Source: Natronosalvus sp042663485
GTDB lineage: Archaea > Halobacteriota > Halobacteria > Halobacteriales > Natrialbaceae
Assembly: GCA_042663485.1 (NCBI GenBank)
Contig: JBHTAF010000001.1
Length of the DNA stretch: 64,000 nt
Reading direction: 5' to 3' (one strand)
This document shows, in pieces, positions 43,281 to 52,404 of the stretch; the stretch's first letter is position 1; the number at the start of each line of letters is the position of its first letter. Position numbers and translations under genes: made by a program. The notes under the pieces were generated by a model that was not told the origin of the DNA, made no database searches, and saw only the letters and a program-made list of their open reading frames with translations.

Positions 43281-43970
43281 CTAGAGCGACGACTCACACA
43301 GCTCGGTCACTGCCCGGCGGAGCCGCTGGGAGACGGCGGATTTCGAGATCCCTAGCGTCTCGGCGAGTTCGTCCTGTGAGATGCCGCGCGGAACGTCGAA
43401 GTACCCCTCCTCGTAGGCGACGCTCAGAAGTTCTTCCTGTTTCTCGGTCAGTCCAATCGCGGTCGTCTCGTTCGCTTCCGCCAGGCGCAAGTGGTTGACG
43501 TGAAACGAGATTCCTCGCCGGCGACACGACTGGTTGAACGCCAGTAAGCTATCGCGGTCAGGAAAGCGCGTTCGAAGCACCCAGCCCGTCTGTCCGCTCG
43601 AGAGGTCGAGGACGCGGCCGCCGGCTTCGACGACCTGGCTCGTGAATCGGACCGCTCGGTCGGTAACCGTGGCTCGATACACCCGTCTTCGCGGGTACCG
43701 TTCGACCAGCGTCGGATTCGAGACCGTAGTATCGCGCGCGAGCGCAGATTCGAGTTCGTCGAAAGGAGCGGCCTCGGCGACGAAGAAGATCACCGTGGTG
43801 CCGTCTTCGAGCTCGCTCGAGTACTCCAGCTCGACGCGACCGCTGGAGAGCCGGCGAAGCGTCGGTCGGAGAATCAGTTCGTCGTGATCGAGTTCGAGTT
43901 CGGCGACGATACCGCCGTCGGCCTGAGATCGAAGGGGAACCGAATCGGCGTCGAGTGGATTGGTGCTCAT
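43281..43970 (-). CDS. HTH_10 (bacterio-opsin activator-type) transcriptional regulator
   Basis: A 229-residue regulator. An N-terminal bacterio-opsin-activator coupled domain (about residues 15-150) leads into a C-terminal HTH_10: LTEKQEELLSVAYEEGYFDVPRGISQDELAETLGISKSAVSQRLRRAV, a three-helix DNA-binding unit quoted here in two conserved parts. No receiver or PAS domain is present, so it senses by the N-terminal domain. Its targets are not evident; glmS is the next gene in the same direction, 415 bp on. Confidence 0.88.
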   Translation of the reverse strand: MSTNPLDADSVPLRSQADGGIVAELELDHDELILRPTLRRLSSGRVELEYSSELEDGTTVIFFVAEAAPFDELESALARDTTVSNPTLVERYPRRRVYRATVTDRAVRFTSQVVEAGGRVLDLSSGQTGWVLRTRFPDRDSLLAFNQSCRRRGISFHVNHLRLAEANETTAIGLTEKQEELLSVAYEEGYFDVPRGISQDELAETLGISKSAVSQRLRRAVTELCESSL

Positions 43971-44213
43971 CGACGGACCACCCCGCGCGAAGCGTGAGTC
44001 GGGTAATCGCCGCTTATCGCAGACAGATACATCAAGCGTGCATTTCGCCCCGAGTCACTTGGTGGTAGACGCTAAATGGTGAAACGGGCGATTAACGAGG
44101 CGCTAAACTGATTCATCCATCGATTCGACGGACAGTCACGATGCGGTGAGTAATTCGGAATTTCCGGCCTCGATAGGCGTGCCAGCGACGAGATGACGGC
44201 CCGTAATGTCGGG

Positions 44214-47200
44214 TTAGTCCCGCGATCGCTCGAGCCACCCCGTCTCGAACAGGAGTTCGTACACCTTTCGCTCGGCGATACGCAAGTGTCGCGTGAACGT
44301 CGGCTGGGACACGTCGAGCAGGTCGGCGACCTCGCCGCCCGTGTGCTCGCGCGGGGACGCGAAGTAACCCGCGTAGTACGCGATCCTGAGCGTCTCGAGC
44401 TGGCGCTCGGTCAGCTGCTCTCTGATACGGTCCTCGAACGAGCCGGACGGACGGTCCCCGGACGAGACGACCCGTTTCGAGCGGAGTTCGACGCCAGGCT
44501 CCCAGCGTTCGAGTCGGTCGACGAACGACCGTATGCTGGTTCCGGGCGCGAGATCCACGACGAACGTCGGTTGCCGCTCGCGTCCGTCTATCGTGCGGAG
44601 ATCTCCCCCATGTGCGCCTACCAGTCCAACGAGCGTCTCGCCGACGAGGCGCGCCTCGACGTGGAGACGGGCGCCTCGTTCGCTCGATACGTCGAGCGCC
44701 TCGAGCCCTTCGATTCCGTCGGCGGTCGAGCGAACGGTCGCCGCCTCGAGGTCGTCGTCTACAATCGAGCACACGACGGACGTCCCGCTCGGCCCCTCCG
44801 AGAGCGCCAGCAGGTCGATTCGGCACCGACAGTGTGTGGCGAGGGCGACGAGGGGATCACTCGAGGGGTGCCGTTCCGACGGGCCTTCCGGCGCAGTCCG
44901 AGGACGGTCCGCCCCGTCGTCGACCGACGGGAGCGTGAACGAGAGTTCGAGTCGGTCCTCGGCGGTCAGGAACCGCCGGTACTCGCCGACGGCGAAGGCG
45001 AGCGAGAGGTGCGTTCGGAGGGTCTCGAGTCGCTCGAGCAGGTCGGCGGTCGCGGCGGCTGCCGGGACAGAGAGCGCCAGCACGCCGTATCGCCGGTCGT
45101 CGAACGACAGCGGGAGATAGACGGAGTCGCCGGCCCAGTCGTCGGGGCGGCCTGATCGACCACGACGGTCGGTTCGTCCCACCGTCCCCGGCGTGTTCCG
45201 GTCGGCGGCGGGGACGTGGCTCACCGACCCCGATTCGATCGCCGCCGAGAGCGAGTCGACGTCTTCTACGAAGCCGTCGGTTCCGATCGGCGAACTCGCG
45301 GTCAACGACCCAGCGCTTGCTCGCTCGGTGAGGCTCTCGGCAGCCGGATCGACGTCACCGAACCAGGCGCCGTCGACCCACTCGAGCGCCGCTAGGTCGG
45401 CGCAGAGCACCGACTCGGTGGCCCGACGATCCGAGGCGTCGGCCAGTGTAGACTCGAGCCCCTGGACGACCGCCTCGAGCTCACCCAGTCGGTCGCGATC
45501 CGCTTCGAGGCGGTCGACCGTCTCCTCCAGCGCCTCGAGCGCGCGCCGGCGGTCCATCGCCTCGAGTTCGGTCGCGGCCAGTGCCGTCATCCAGTAGGTC
45601 GCCTCGACGTCCGTCGAATCGAGCGTCCGCAGGCCGAGTCCCGTGGCGACGACGACCCCGCGGTCACCGACCGGGGCGACGAACACCTGATCGGTCGCCA
45701 CCACCCCCGTTGCGAGCAGCGGGTCGAACCCTCCCGACTCGAGATAGCCGAGCGACGGTCCCGACAGCCGCCGCGGGTCGAGCGCCGGGACGTCCGCACA
45801 GTCGAGGGTCGGAAAGTGTATCGTCGGATCCGCGTCGGTCGGCGCGACGGCCGCCGGATAGAGTCGCTCACCGTCGAGCAGGTAACAGCAGGCGGCCGAC
45901 GACGGGGTGAGCCCGAGGACGCCGTCGGCGAGGTGCTGGCTCACTACCGACGGCGAACTCGCCGACCGGAGCGCGCGACTCGTCCGGGAGAGGACGGAGA
46001 CGATGGCGTCGTCCGCCGACGGCGGACGGTCGCCGAGTACGCAGAACGCCGCTCGGTCCTCAGCCAGCGACACGACGGTCGCCGAGACGGTTCGGTCGCC
46101 GTCTCCCGTTCGGATGGTCGCCTCGAAAGTGTCCGCGCGCCGTACCGTCGAGTCGCCCGCTCGACGTCGGATTCTGTCCAGCGTCCGCTCGTCGACCAGT
46201 GAGTCGAGTGCCCCGGCGAGCACGTCCGTCGCACCCAGCAGCTCCCGTGCGACCGGGTTCGCCTCGAGCGTTCGCTCCGTCTCCCGGTCGAAGACGACGA
46301 CGCCGATTCGGAGCGACGCCGTCACCGCCTCGAGTGCTCGAGTCGTCTCGACGGCCGGGCCCGAGTCGTCGTCCGGTGACGCCTCGTCGCGATCGGTCGA
46401 CGCACCCACGGCGATGGCCAGCACGCCCGATTCCGTAGGTGCGGCGACCCACTCGAGCGTCGATCCTTCCTCGTCCGGTGGCCCCTCCCCGGCGAGGGAG
46501 AGCGACGTCCGAAACCGAACCGACGACCCGCTCTCTCGAGCCTCCCGAAGGCGGTCGAGAATCGCCTCGTGACGGTCCGTCGGCAGCACCTCCTGGATCG
46601 GGGTCCGGGCCGTGGGACCGTCGACGAAGAGGACGCTGGCTTCGTCGGACGCCGCGACGACCCGCCACCCCTCGTCGACGGCGAACGCCGGACGCTCGAG
46701 CGCGCCGACCCAGGCTTCGACGTCGGTCGAGTCGGGTTCCGGCGCGGGGCCGACGGTCAGAACGAGGCCGTCGTCGGGTACTGGGTCGCCGCCTCTCACC
46801 GTCGCGACGTGCGTTCGCCACGTGCCATCGGCGTGGCGCAGTTGAACGACTTGCGGCCCAGTCGGGGCGTCTCTCGCCTCGACTCCCCCCTCGTCCGCCA
46901 TCTCGTCCCCCGCTTCGTCCGCCGATGATTTCCGTGCCACCTCGAGCGCGCGCCGGATCGACTGTCGATCGTCGTCGTGGACGACGTCCTCGACGGGTCG
47001 ACCAACGAGTTCACCCGGCGTGTAGCCCAGCACGGCTTCGACGGAGGGCAGGGCGGACTCGACGGTGCCCGTCGAGTCGACGACGAGAGCCGCCCCGGGT
47101 CCGTTCTCGAGGGCGGCCCGTTCGAGCACCGTTCGGGTCTGGTCGGAGGCGGACGGTGACGCATTCAATAGTGTTTCCACGCGTGCGCGAGCCTCTGCTC

Positions 47201-47537
47201 GCGAGGCGTCCGGGTCGAGCACGTCCGTCGCCCCGGCCTCGAGCGCCGCCTCGGCGTCGATGCTGGCCGCGAGCGCCAGGAACGGGCAGTCGGCGCGCTC
47301 GCGAACGCGTTTCAAATCGGCCGGCGGGAGGTCGAACGGGTACACCAGACAGCCCGTCTGCGCCATCTCGAGGTACTCGAGGGCCGTCCCGAGGTCGGTC
47401 ACCCGGTGAACGGCCCCCACGCCGAGGGCGTCCTCGAGCGTTCGCGCCGTCTCACCGACGCTATCGGCCGGGTCGATCACGAGGACTGGCGGCGTACCGC
47501 GAGACTCGAGGCCGGCGCGCTCGCTCACCGGAGTCAC
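44214..47537 (-). CDS. Large multi-sensor HTH_10 regulator (receiver-like, PAS and GAF domains)
   Basis: A 1107-residue Bat-type protein. From N to C terminus: a degenerate receiver-like domain (PPVLVIDPADSV...; about 15-125), a PAS domain (AALVVDSTGTVESALPSVEAVLGYTPGELVG; about 140-260), a second PAS-like (about 270-370), a third PAS-like (about 400-480), GAF-like domains (about 500-640 and 660-830), a Bat-coupled domain (about 860-1020) and a C-terminal HTH_10 (LTERQLETLRIAYYAGYFASPRE, VADLLDVSQPTFTRHLRIAE). A GTG start is used; a second GTG three codons in is equally good. Transcription control by redox, light or small ligands is expected for the class. There is no histidine-kinase core. 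Confidence 0.85.
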   Translation of the reverse strand: MTPVSERAGLESRGTPPVLVIDPADSVGETARTLEDALGVGAVHRVTDLGTALEYLEMAQTGCLVYPFDLPPADLKRVRERADCPFLALAASIDAEAALEAGATDVLDPDASRAEARARVETLLNASPSASDQTRTVLERAALENGPGAALVVDSTGTVESALPSVEAVLGYTPGELVGRPVEDVVHDDDRQSIRRALEVARKSSADEAGDEMADEGGVEARDAPTGPQVVQLRHADGTWRTHVATVRGGDPVPDDGLVLTVGPAPEPDSTDVEAWVGALERPAFAVDEGWRVVAASDEASVLFVDGPTARTPIQEVLPTDRHEAILDRLREARESGSSVRFRTSLSLAGEGPPDEEGSTLEWVAAPTESGVLAIAVGASTDRDEASPDDDSGPAVETTRALEAVTASLRIGVVVFDRETERTLEANPVARELLGATDVLAGALDSLVDERTLDRIRRRAGDSTVRRADTFEATIRTGDGDRTVSATVVSLAEDRAAFCVLGDRPPSADDAIVSVLSRTSRALRSASSPSVVSQHLADGVLGLTPSSAACCYLLDGERLYPAAVAPTDADPTIHFPTLDCADVPALDPRRLSGPSLGYLESGGFDPLLATGVVATDQVFVAPVGDRGVVVATGLGLRTLDSTDVEATYWMTALAATELEAMDRRRALEALEETVDRLEADRDRLGELEAVVQGLESTLADASDRRATESVLCADLAALEWVDGAWFGDVDPAAESLTERASAGSLTASSPIGTDGFVEDVDSLSAAIESGSVSHVPAADRNTPGTVGRTDRRGRSGRPDDWAGDSVYLPLSFDDRRYGVLALSVPAAAATADLLERLETLRTHLSLAFAVGEYRRFLTAEDRLELSFTLPSVDDGADRPRTAPEGPSERHPSSDPLVALATHCRCRIDLLALSEGPSGTSVVCSIVDDDLEAATVRSTADGIEGLEALDVSSERGARLHVEARLVGETLVGLVGAHGGDLRTIDGRERQPTFVVDLAPGTSIRSFVDRLERWEPGVELRSKRVVSSGDRPSGSFEDRIREQLTERQLETLRIAYYAGYFASPREHTGGEVADLLDVSQPTFTRHLRIAERKVYELLFETGWLERSRD

Positions 47538-47682
47538 CTCCGACGCGGTGGCGTCTGCGAGTCGTCTGGCCGCCCGGTCTCGTCAGTCACTGTCGAACAC
47601 GACCGGCCTGAGACGATTAAGTAGCCCCACCGTATCGACCGGTAGCGAGCGATTGCGTTTACGGCGTCGGTCTCGAAACCGC

Positions 47683-48357
47683 TCACAGCACCTCGAGAAT
47701 CACGATCGCGAGGTAGAGCTGTCCGAGACCGGCGACGATCATGACTGCGCCGGCGAGGCGCTCGATCGTTCCCGTGTGCGCCGCGATCCACCCCGCCCCG
47801 GCGACGAGTCCCATCCCCGTCGCAACGGTGAGTGAGATCATGAGCCCGGTGACGCTCCCTACGTACGCGATGAGGACGAGCGCGCCAGCGCCCGCCGGTA
47901 ACGAGAGCGCGCTGGTCAGGACGCCGACGAACAGCGGCGCGACGCAACCGGCCGCCGCGAGCGCGTACCCGGCGCCGAAGACGCCGAACCCGAGGACGCT
48001 CGAACGGCGTTTCGGAAGCGCGAAAGACATCGAGGGCGCCCGTCCGGCGACGACCAGAAGCCCGAACACGATCAGCAACGCGCCGACGATCGGTTCGAAC
48101 AGGGTAATGTTCGAGAGCGTCTCGTGGCCGACCACGAACGTCGCCCCGAGGAGGACGAGAAACGTGGCGATGACGCCGGCACCGGCGACGACACCGCGAG
48201 CGAGCGAACCCCCGAGCGTTGGCTCTGCGTCCTCGGTTCGGCTCGCGTAGTACCCGACGTACCCCGGGAGCAACGGGTACGCACACGGGGAGAAGAAGGT
48301 CGCGATCCCGGCGCCGATGGCGAACGCGACCGTCGACACGAAGGCGAGATCGACCAT
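47683..48357 (-). CDS. ccdA: CcdA-type thiol-disulfide electron-transfer membrane protein
   Basis: A 224-residue six-helix protein of the CcdA/DsbD-beta family that carries electrons from cytoplasmic thioredoxin across the membrane. Conserved Cys are in ATFFSPCAYPLLPGYVG (helix 1) and AAAGCVAPLFVGVL (helix 4), each followed by Pro as in CcdA. It is third of a three-gene run SCO-TlpA-CcdA (only 3 bp after the TlpA gene), giving a reductant supply line to the exported thioredoxin. Confidence 0.9.
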   Translation of the reverse strand: MVDLAFVSTVAFAIGAGIATFFSPCAYPLLPGYVGYYASRTEDAEPTLGGSLARGVVAGAGVIATFLVLLGATFVVGHETLSNITLFEPIVGALLIVFGLLVVAGRAPSMSFALPKRRSSVLGFGVFGAGYALAAAGCVAPLFVGVLTSALSLPAGAGALVLIAYVGSVTGLMISLTVATGMGLVAGAGWIAAHTGTIERLAGAVMIVAGLGQLYLAIVILEVL

Positions 48358-48360
48358 CGA

Positions 48361-48918
48361 TCAGATCGCGTGCTCGATACCGGCGACCAGTTCGTCAGCC
48401 GACTTGATGCCGCCCTCGGACCACTGCACGAAGCCGTATTCGTCGACGGCGACCGCGTACGGGTAGCCCTGGAGCCCGTAGCGTTCGGCGAGTTCGACGG
48501 TTCGGTCGACGCCGACCGTCCAGTTGCCGTCGTGTTCGGCCCACCAGTCGGCGAGTTCGGCCTCCGTGATCGAGGCGCCGGTCGACGACCCGACGTTCTC
48601 GTTGGTCACCGAGACGAACAGCACCTCGTCGCCCAGACGCTCGTGGGCCTCGACGAGTGCGGGCATCTGCTTGATACACGGGCCACACCACGTCCCGAAG
48701 AAGTCGATGAACGTCGGCTGCTCGAGCGAGGGGAGGGCGATGGTCCCGGCCTCGCTCCCCTGGGCGTCGACCGTCTCGACCTCGAGTTGGTCGGCCTCGT
48801 CACCGAAGCGACGCCGGAAGCGAGACTGCAGGCTCGAGACGTCGGTCGTGGCGACGACGCCGCCGGTGGCGAGGACGCCGAGACTGCCGAGTCCTGCGAG
48901 GAGGTCGCGCCGGCGCAT
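48361..48918 (-). CDS. Tat-exported TlpA/ResA-like thioredoxin
   Basis: A 185-residue extracytoplasmic thioredoxin-fold protein. Signal: RRRDLLAGLGSLGVLATGG with a twin-arginine motif. The domain contains the active site FGTWCGPCIKQMP (WCGPC) and the cis-proline region LQGYPYAVAVDEYG. The ATG at 48918 starts 1 bp after the SCO stop. It likely keeps copper-site or cytochrome cysteines reduced, with electrons from CcdA. Note an alternative TTG four codons upstream. Confidence 0.9.
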   Translation of the reverse strand: MRRRDLLAGLGSLGVLATGGVVATTDVSSLQSRFRRRFGDEADQLEVETVDAQGSEAGTIALPSLEQPTFIDFFGTWCGPCIKQMPALVEAHERLGDEVLFVSVTNENVGSSTGASITEAELADWWAEHDGNWTVGVDRTVELAERYGLQGYPYAVAVDEYGFVQWSEGGIKSADELVAGIEHAI

Positions 48919-48919
48919 G

Positions 48920-49726
48920 TTACTGTCCAACGACCGTGCGTACGTCCTCGAGGACCTTCGAGGTGTCGACCGTGGTCCCGCGCGGATAGGAGCGCTCGAC
49001 GACGCCGTGTTCGTTGACGAGGAAGATCAGGGCGATATGGGTAAACGTGTATGCGCCGTGGTCGTGATCGTCGTGGCCGTTCCCCCCGCTCTGGTCGTCG
49101 CTGTCGTTTTCGTGATCTCCACGGTCGTTGCCGTCGGTTCCGTCTCCCTCCGTCCCGTCGTCGGTTCGCTCGATCTTCATTCCGAACTTCTCGTCGATCG
49201 TCGCCTGTGCCGTCTCGTTGTCTTCGGGGCGAAGAAAGTGCCAGTTGCCGACCTCGAGGTCGACGCCCTGCTGACCCGCGTACTCCTCGAGTACCTCCGG
49301 CGTGTCCCGTTCCGGATCGAACGTGAGCGCCAGCAGGTCCAGATCGTCGACGTAGCCGTTCTCGACCGCGTCGGCCTGTGCGCGCCGCAGCCGCAGTAGC
49401 AGGGTCGGGCAGACCCCGTCGGGACAGGACGTGAAGAAGAACGTCAGTAGATAGGATTTTTCGCCCTTGAGGTCGCTCGAGGAGACGGTTTCTCCAGTTA
49501 GGGGGTCCGGGAAGGAAAACGACGGCATCTCCTGGCCGTAGATCGGGTGGACTGGATCGCCCCTGTCCTCGGTCGGCGTCTCGAGGACGGTCTGGCCGTC
49601 GCCCCAGTTTCCGCGGCCGGGTTCGGGCTCGTCCTCGCCAAGCACGCTCTCGATCGAGCCGAGACACCCCGCAACCCCGGCGAGACCCGCCGTCGAGAGA
49701 CCGCCGAGATACGTCCGTCTGTCCAT
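48920..49726 (-). CDS. SCO1/SenC-family copper chaperone lipoprotein with a CX4C site and His/Asp-rich insertion
   Basis: A 268-residue lipoprotein: twin-arginine-like RRTYLGGLSTAGLAGVAGC with lipobox Cys21. The thioredoxin-like SCO fold starts at about residue 65 (FSFPDPLTGETVSSSDLKGEKSYLLTFFF). The copper site normally CxxxC reads SCPDGVCPT, with one extra Gly, so CX4C. Before the strand with the usual ligand His there is a 35-residue insertion rich in Asp, Gly and His (GGNGHDDHDHG). SCO proteins load Cu into the CuA site of cytochrome oxidase. The ATG at 49726 is chosen to fit the signal. A P19-like metal lipoprotein is divergent. Confidence 0.9.
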   Translation of the reverse strand: MDRRTYLGGLSTAGLAGVAGCLGSIESVLGEDEPEPGRGNWGDGQTVLETPTEDRGDPVHPIYGQEMPSFSFPDPLTGETVSSSDLKGEKSYLLTFFFTSCPDGVCPTLLLRLRRAQADAVENGYVDDLDLLALTFDPERDTPEVLEEYAGQQGVDLEVGNWHFLRPEDNETAQATIDEKFGMKIERTDDGTEGDGTDGNDRGDHENDSDDQSGGNGHDDHDHGAYTFTHIALIFLVNEHGVVERSYPRGTTVDTSKVLEDVRTVVGQ

Positions 49727-49818
49727 ACTCGAATCCTGGAACCGGTCGATCAAAGGCTCGTTGGTTCGGCAATCGGCGAACCGACAGCGGTTTTGGCGCC
49801 TCGATCCTCGATTCGAGT

Positions 49819-50967
49819 ATGACCGCCTCTCGGCGAGACGCGCTCCGCTCCGCCGCCATCGCCGGTTCGCTCGGACTCGCCGGCTGCCTCGAGCGCCTCG
49901 GCTTCGAGGAGCAGTCGGCCTGGAACACCCCGCCGCTGCTCGAGGATCGCCCCGACGCCGTCTACGTGCCCCCTGCCGAGGAGGAGATGGCCACGTACGG
50001 CCAGGCGACGGCGGGCGACTACTCCGTCTCGCTCACCTACACGTTCCCCCACCGGTTCTGGCTCGTCTCCGGCGAGCGCCAGCGCGTCGACGTCCAGACT
50101 GAGGACACCCACCACCTGATGATGACCGTCTGGGACGACGCGACAGGCGTCGTTCTCCCCGCCGACCTGGGCCTCGAGATCGTCGACGCCGACGGCGACC
50201 TCGTCCACGGCGACGCCCCCTGGTCGATGCTCGCTCAGCGAATGGGATTTCACTACGGCGACAACGTCACGCTCCCCGAGGAGGGATCGTACACGGCCCG
50301 CATCCAGGTCGGGCCGGTCACGACCCGCCGAACCGGCGACCTCGAGGGGCGACTCGAGTCGGCCGAGACGGTCGAGATTCCGTTCGAGTACGCCCGCGCG
50401 GACGTACGCGAACTCGAACTGATCTCGGTTCCCGAGGACGAACAGGGGACGCGGGGGGCGCTCGAGGTGATGAGCCACGGGGGCGGGAACGGGCACGGGG
50501 GCGAGCACGACGAAACTGGGTCGGGCGACCACGGACACGGAAACGGCGCCGCACCCGCGTTCACCGGGCCCGCCGTCTCGGACCTCCCCGGAACCCGCCT
50601 CGGCACCGAACGGAGCGGTGACGCCGCCATCACCGCCATCGAGACCGACCTCGAGCGGCTGTCCGACGACGCGGACGCGGACGCAGACACGTACCTCGCC
50701 GTCTGTCCACGCACGCCGTACAACGACATCCCCCTTCCCTTCACGTCGCTGTCAGTCACCTTCGAGGCCGACGGGGAGACGCTGCTCGAGGAATCGTTGG
50801 TCGAAACGCTCGATCACGAGTTCGGTCACCATTACGGGCTGGCGACAGACGACCTGGACGCGGCCGAGCGCGTGACCGTCTCGGTCGACACCGCGCCACA
50901 GGTCGCTCGACACGACGGGTACGAGACCGCGTTCTTCGACTTCGAGCCGGTTTCGTTCGATCGGTAA
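49819..50967 (+). CDS. P19/Tp34-like Fe/Cu-binding lipoprotein with His-rich linker
   Basis: A 382-residue lipoprotein (signal SRRDALRSAAIAGSLGLAGC, Cys23). The N-terminal half resembles P19/Tp34 periplasmic metal proteins: YSVSLTYTFPHRFW, THHLMMTVWDDATGVVLPA, APWSMLAQRMGFHYGDNVTL and EEGSYTARIQVGP, where the Met/His residues make the metal site. Then a Gly/His linker (SHGGGNGHGGEHDETGSGDHGHGNG, cited in parts, about 216-242) and a C-terminal domain with a second His pair (DHEFGHHYGLATDDL). Known relatives assist iron uptake with an FTR1-type permease, not found in this window. It is divergent from the SCO gene. Confidence 0.82.
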   Translation: MTASRRDALRSAAIAGSLGLAGCLERLGFEEQSAWNTPPLLEDRPDAVYVPPAEEEMATYGQATAGDYSVSLTYTFPHRFWLVSGERQRVDVQTEDTHHLMMTVWDDATGVVLPADLGLEIVDADGDLVHGDAPWSMLAQRMGFHYGDNVTLPEEGSYTARIQVGPVTTRRTGDLEGRLESAETVEIPFEYARADVRELELISVPEDEQGTRGALEVMSHGGGNGHGGEHDETGSGDHGHGNGAAPAFTGPAVSDLPGTRLGTERSGDAAITAIETDLERLSDDADADADTYLAVCPRTPYNDIPLPFTSLSVTFEADGETLLEESLVETLDHEFGHHYGLATDDLDAAERVTVSVDTAPQVARHDGYETAFFDFEPVSFDR

Positions 50968-51071
50968 GGCACGCTTCCGAACGGTTTCAGCGAGTTCGAT
51001 CCCGGCTAGGCGGCCGCTGACCGGGCTTATGACTCGTATAACAAAAACGACCGATACGGTACGTGGCAGGT

Positions 51072-51269
51072 ATGTCTCAATCTGAACGCCCACGAGTAAC
51101 GGTCGGCTGTCCCGCCTGTAGCGAGTCCGTTCGCGCGGCCGTCCCCGGCGGACCGGGGATCAGGAAACCCGGGCACGACCTCGAGGCGAGCGACGAGGAA
51201 CACCGTCTCAGCGGTACGGAGACGACGTGTCACAACTGCGGTCACACCGTCGAGTTGTACTATTACTAG
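51072..51269 (+). CDS. Small zinc-ribbon protein (65 aa)
   Basis: A haloarchaeal small protein with two CxxC knuckles: TVGCPACSESVRAAV and TTCHNCGHTVELYYY. The spacing of 40 residues between them includes an acidic loop. The ATG at 51072 is preferred to a GTG three codons upstream. The aromatic C-terminal tail (VELYYY) is conserved-looking but unexplained. Confidence 0.75.
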   Translation: MSQSERPRVTVGCPACSESVRAAVPGGPGIRKPGHDLEASDEEHRLSGTETTCHNCGHTVELYYY

Positions 51270-51506
51270 GTTTCGGGGAGGGGGTTCGGATTCTCACGAT
51301 CCGACCGCTAGCCAATCGAAATCGACCGCGGGGTACAACGGGGGGTTTCGATACTGTTCGAGCCAGGTAATGGCGAGTCGAACGCCGAGAGCGCCTCGAG
51401 CCGGCCTCGACAATGAGTATAGAATCTATAGCAAAGACGGCGGACCGTTCGTTTCGTGTCCGGTCGAACCCACACGTTTTTGCGACCTGAACGCCCCTCA
51501 TCGGAC

Positions 51507-52265
51507 GTGCAAATCGAGAACAGCTTTCTCCCCGTTCGCGGCGTGGGCGAGACCACCGAGCGTCGCCTCTGGGAGCACGGCATCACCCACTGGGACGAGT
51601 TCGACGGCAGCGTCGTCGGTTCGACCGTCGCCGACCGCATCGAGATCTTCATCGACGACGGTCGACGCCACCTCGAGGCCGGCGACGTCTCGCCGTTCGC
51701 CGAGGCGCTCCCGGCGGCGAGTCGCTGGCGGTTCTTCGAGAACGTTCGCGACGACGTCTGCTACCTCGACATCGAGACGACAGGCCTCGACGCCAGTCGT
51801 CACGACGTGACGACGGTGAGCGTCCACCGTCGTGGCGAAACCCGGACGTACGTCAACGGCCAGGACCTCACGCGGGACCGCCTCCAGAGCGAGTTCGACG
51901 ACGCCGCGGCACTCGTCACGTTCAACGGGCAGCGCTTCGACGTCCCGTTCCTCGAGACGGCGTTCGACGTCGACGCCTCGGTGCCCCACATCGACCTCAT
52001 GTACCCCTGTCGAAAACTCGACCTGACCGGCGGGCTCAAACGGATCGAACGGGATCTGGGCATCGACCGCGACCAACCCGACATCAGCGGTCGCGACGCG
52101 GTTCGCCTCTGGCACCAGTACGAACGTGGCGACGAGGACGCCCTCGAGACGCTCGTGCGGTACAACCGGGCCGACACCGCGAACCTCGAGCCGCTGATGG
52201 AGACGGTGGCCGAACGCCTCCACGAGTCGGTCTTCGAACCCGTCTGTGGACGCAGCCTCGAGTAG
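51507..52265 (+). CDS. DEDD-type ribonuclease H-like exonuclease (YprB-like)
   Basis: A 252-residue nuclease. N-terminal part: a short helix-hairpin-helix-like segment (LPVRGVGETTERRLWEHGITHWDEF). Exonuclease domain about residues 85-245: CYLDIETTGLDASRHDVTTVSV (D-x-E), LVTFNGQRFDVPFLETAF (second D), and YNRADTANLEPLM (final D). All four acidic residues of DEDD exonucleases are therefore present. The GTG at 51507 is the likely leaderless start. The C-terminal LE-stop codons are part of a 26-bp tandem repeat. Confidence 0.85.
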   Translation: MQIENSFLPVRGVGETTERRLWEHGITHWDEFDGSVVGSTVADRIEIFIDDGRRHLEAGDVSPFAEALPAASRWRFFENVRDDVCYLDIETTGLDASRHDVTTVSVHRRGETRTYVNGQDLTRDRLQSEFDDAAALVTFNGQRFDVPFLETAFDVDASVPHIDLMYPCRKLDLTGGLKRIERDLGIDRDQPDISGRDAVRLWHQYERGDEDALETLVRYNRADTANLEPLMETVAERLHESVFEPVCGRSLE

Positions 52266-52334
52266 CCGTTTGCGGACGCGAGTTCGAATAACTGTTTCCG
52301 GATGCAAGCTCGAATAGCCGTCCATGGTCGATGC
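52257..52334. repeat. Three 26-bp tandem units spanning the exonuclease stop codon
   Basis: Units 52257-52282, 52283-52308 and 52309-52334. The first begins CTCGAGTAG, the last two sense codons and stop of the exonuclease; the next begin TTCGAATAA and CTCGAATAG. Units one and two match at 19 of 26 bases; the third matches unit one at 12 of its first 13. So the coding end with stop appears three times. Confidence 0.7.
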
Positions 52335-52404
52335 GGACAACACTACGTCGCTCTGGGCGCTGCTATGAGGTGTATGGGCAGAGACGACCGTAAACGCGAA
52401 CGCG

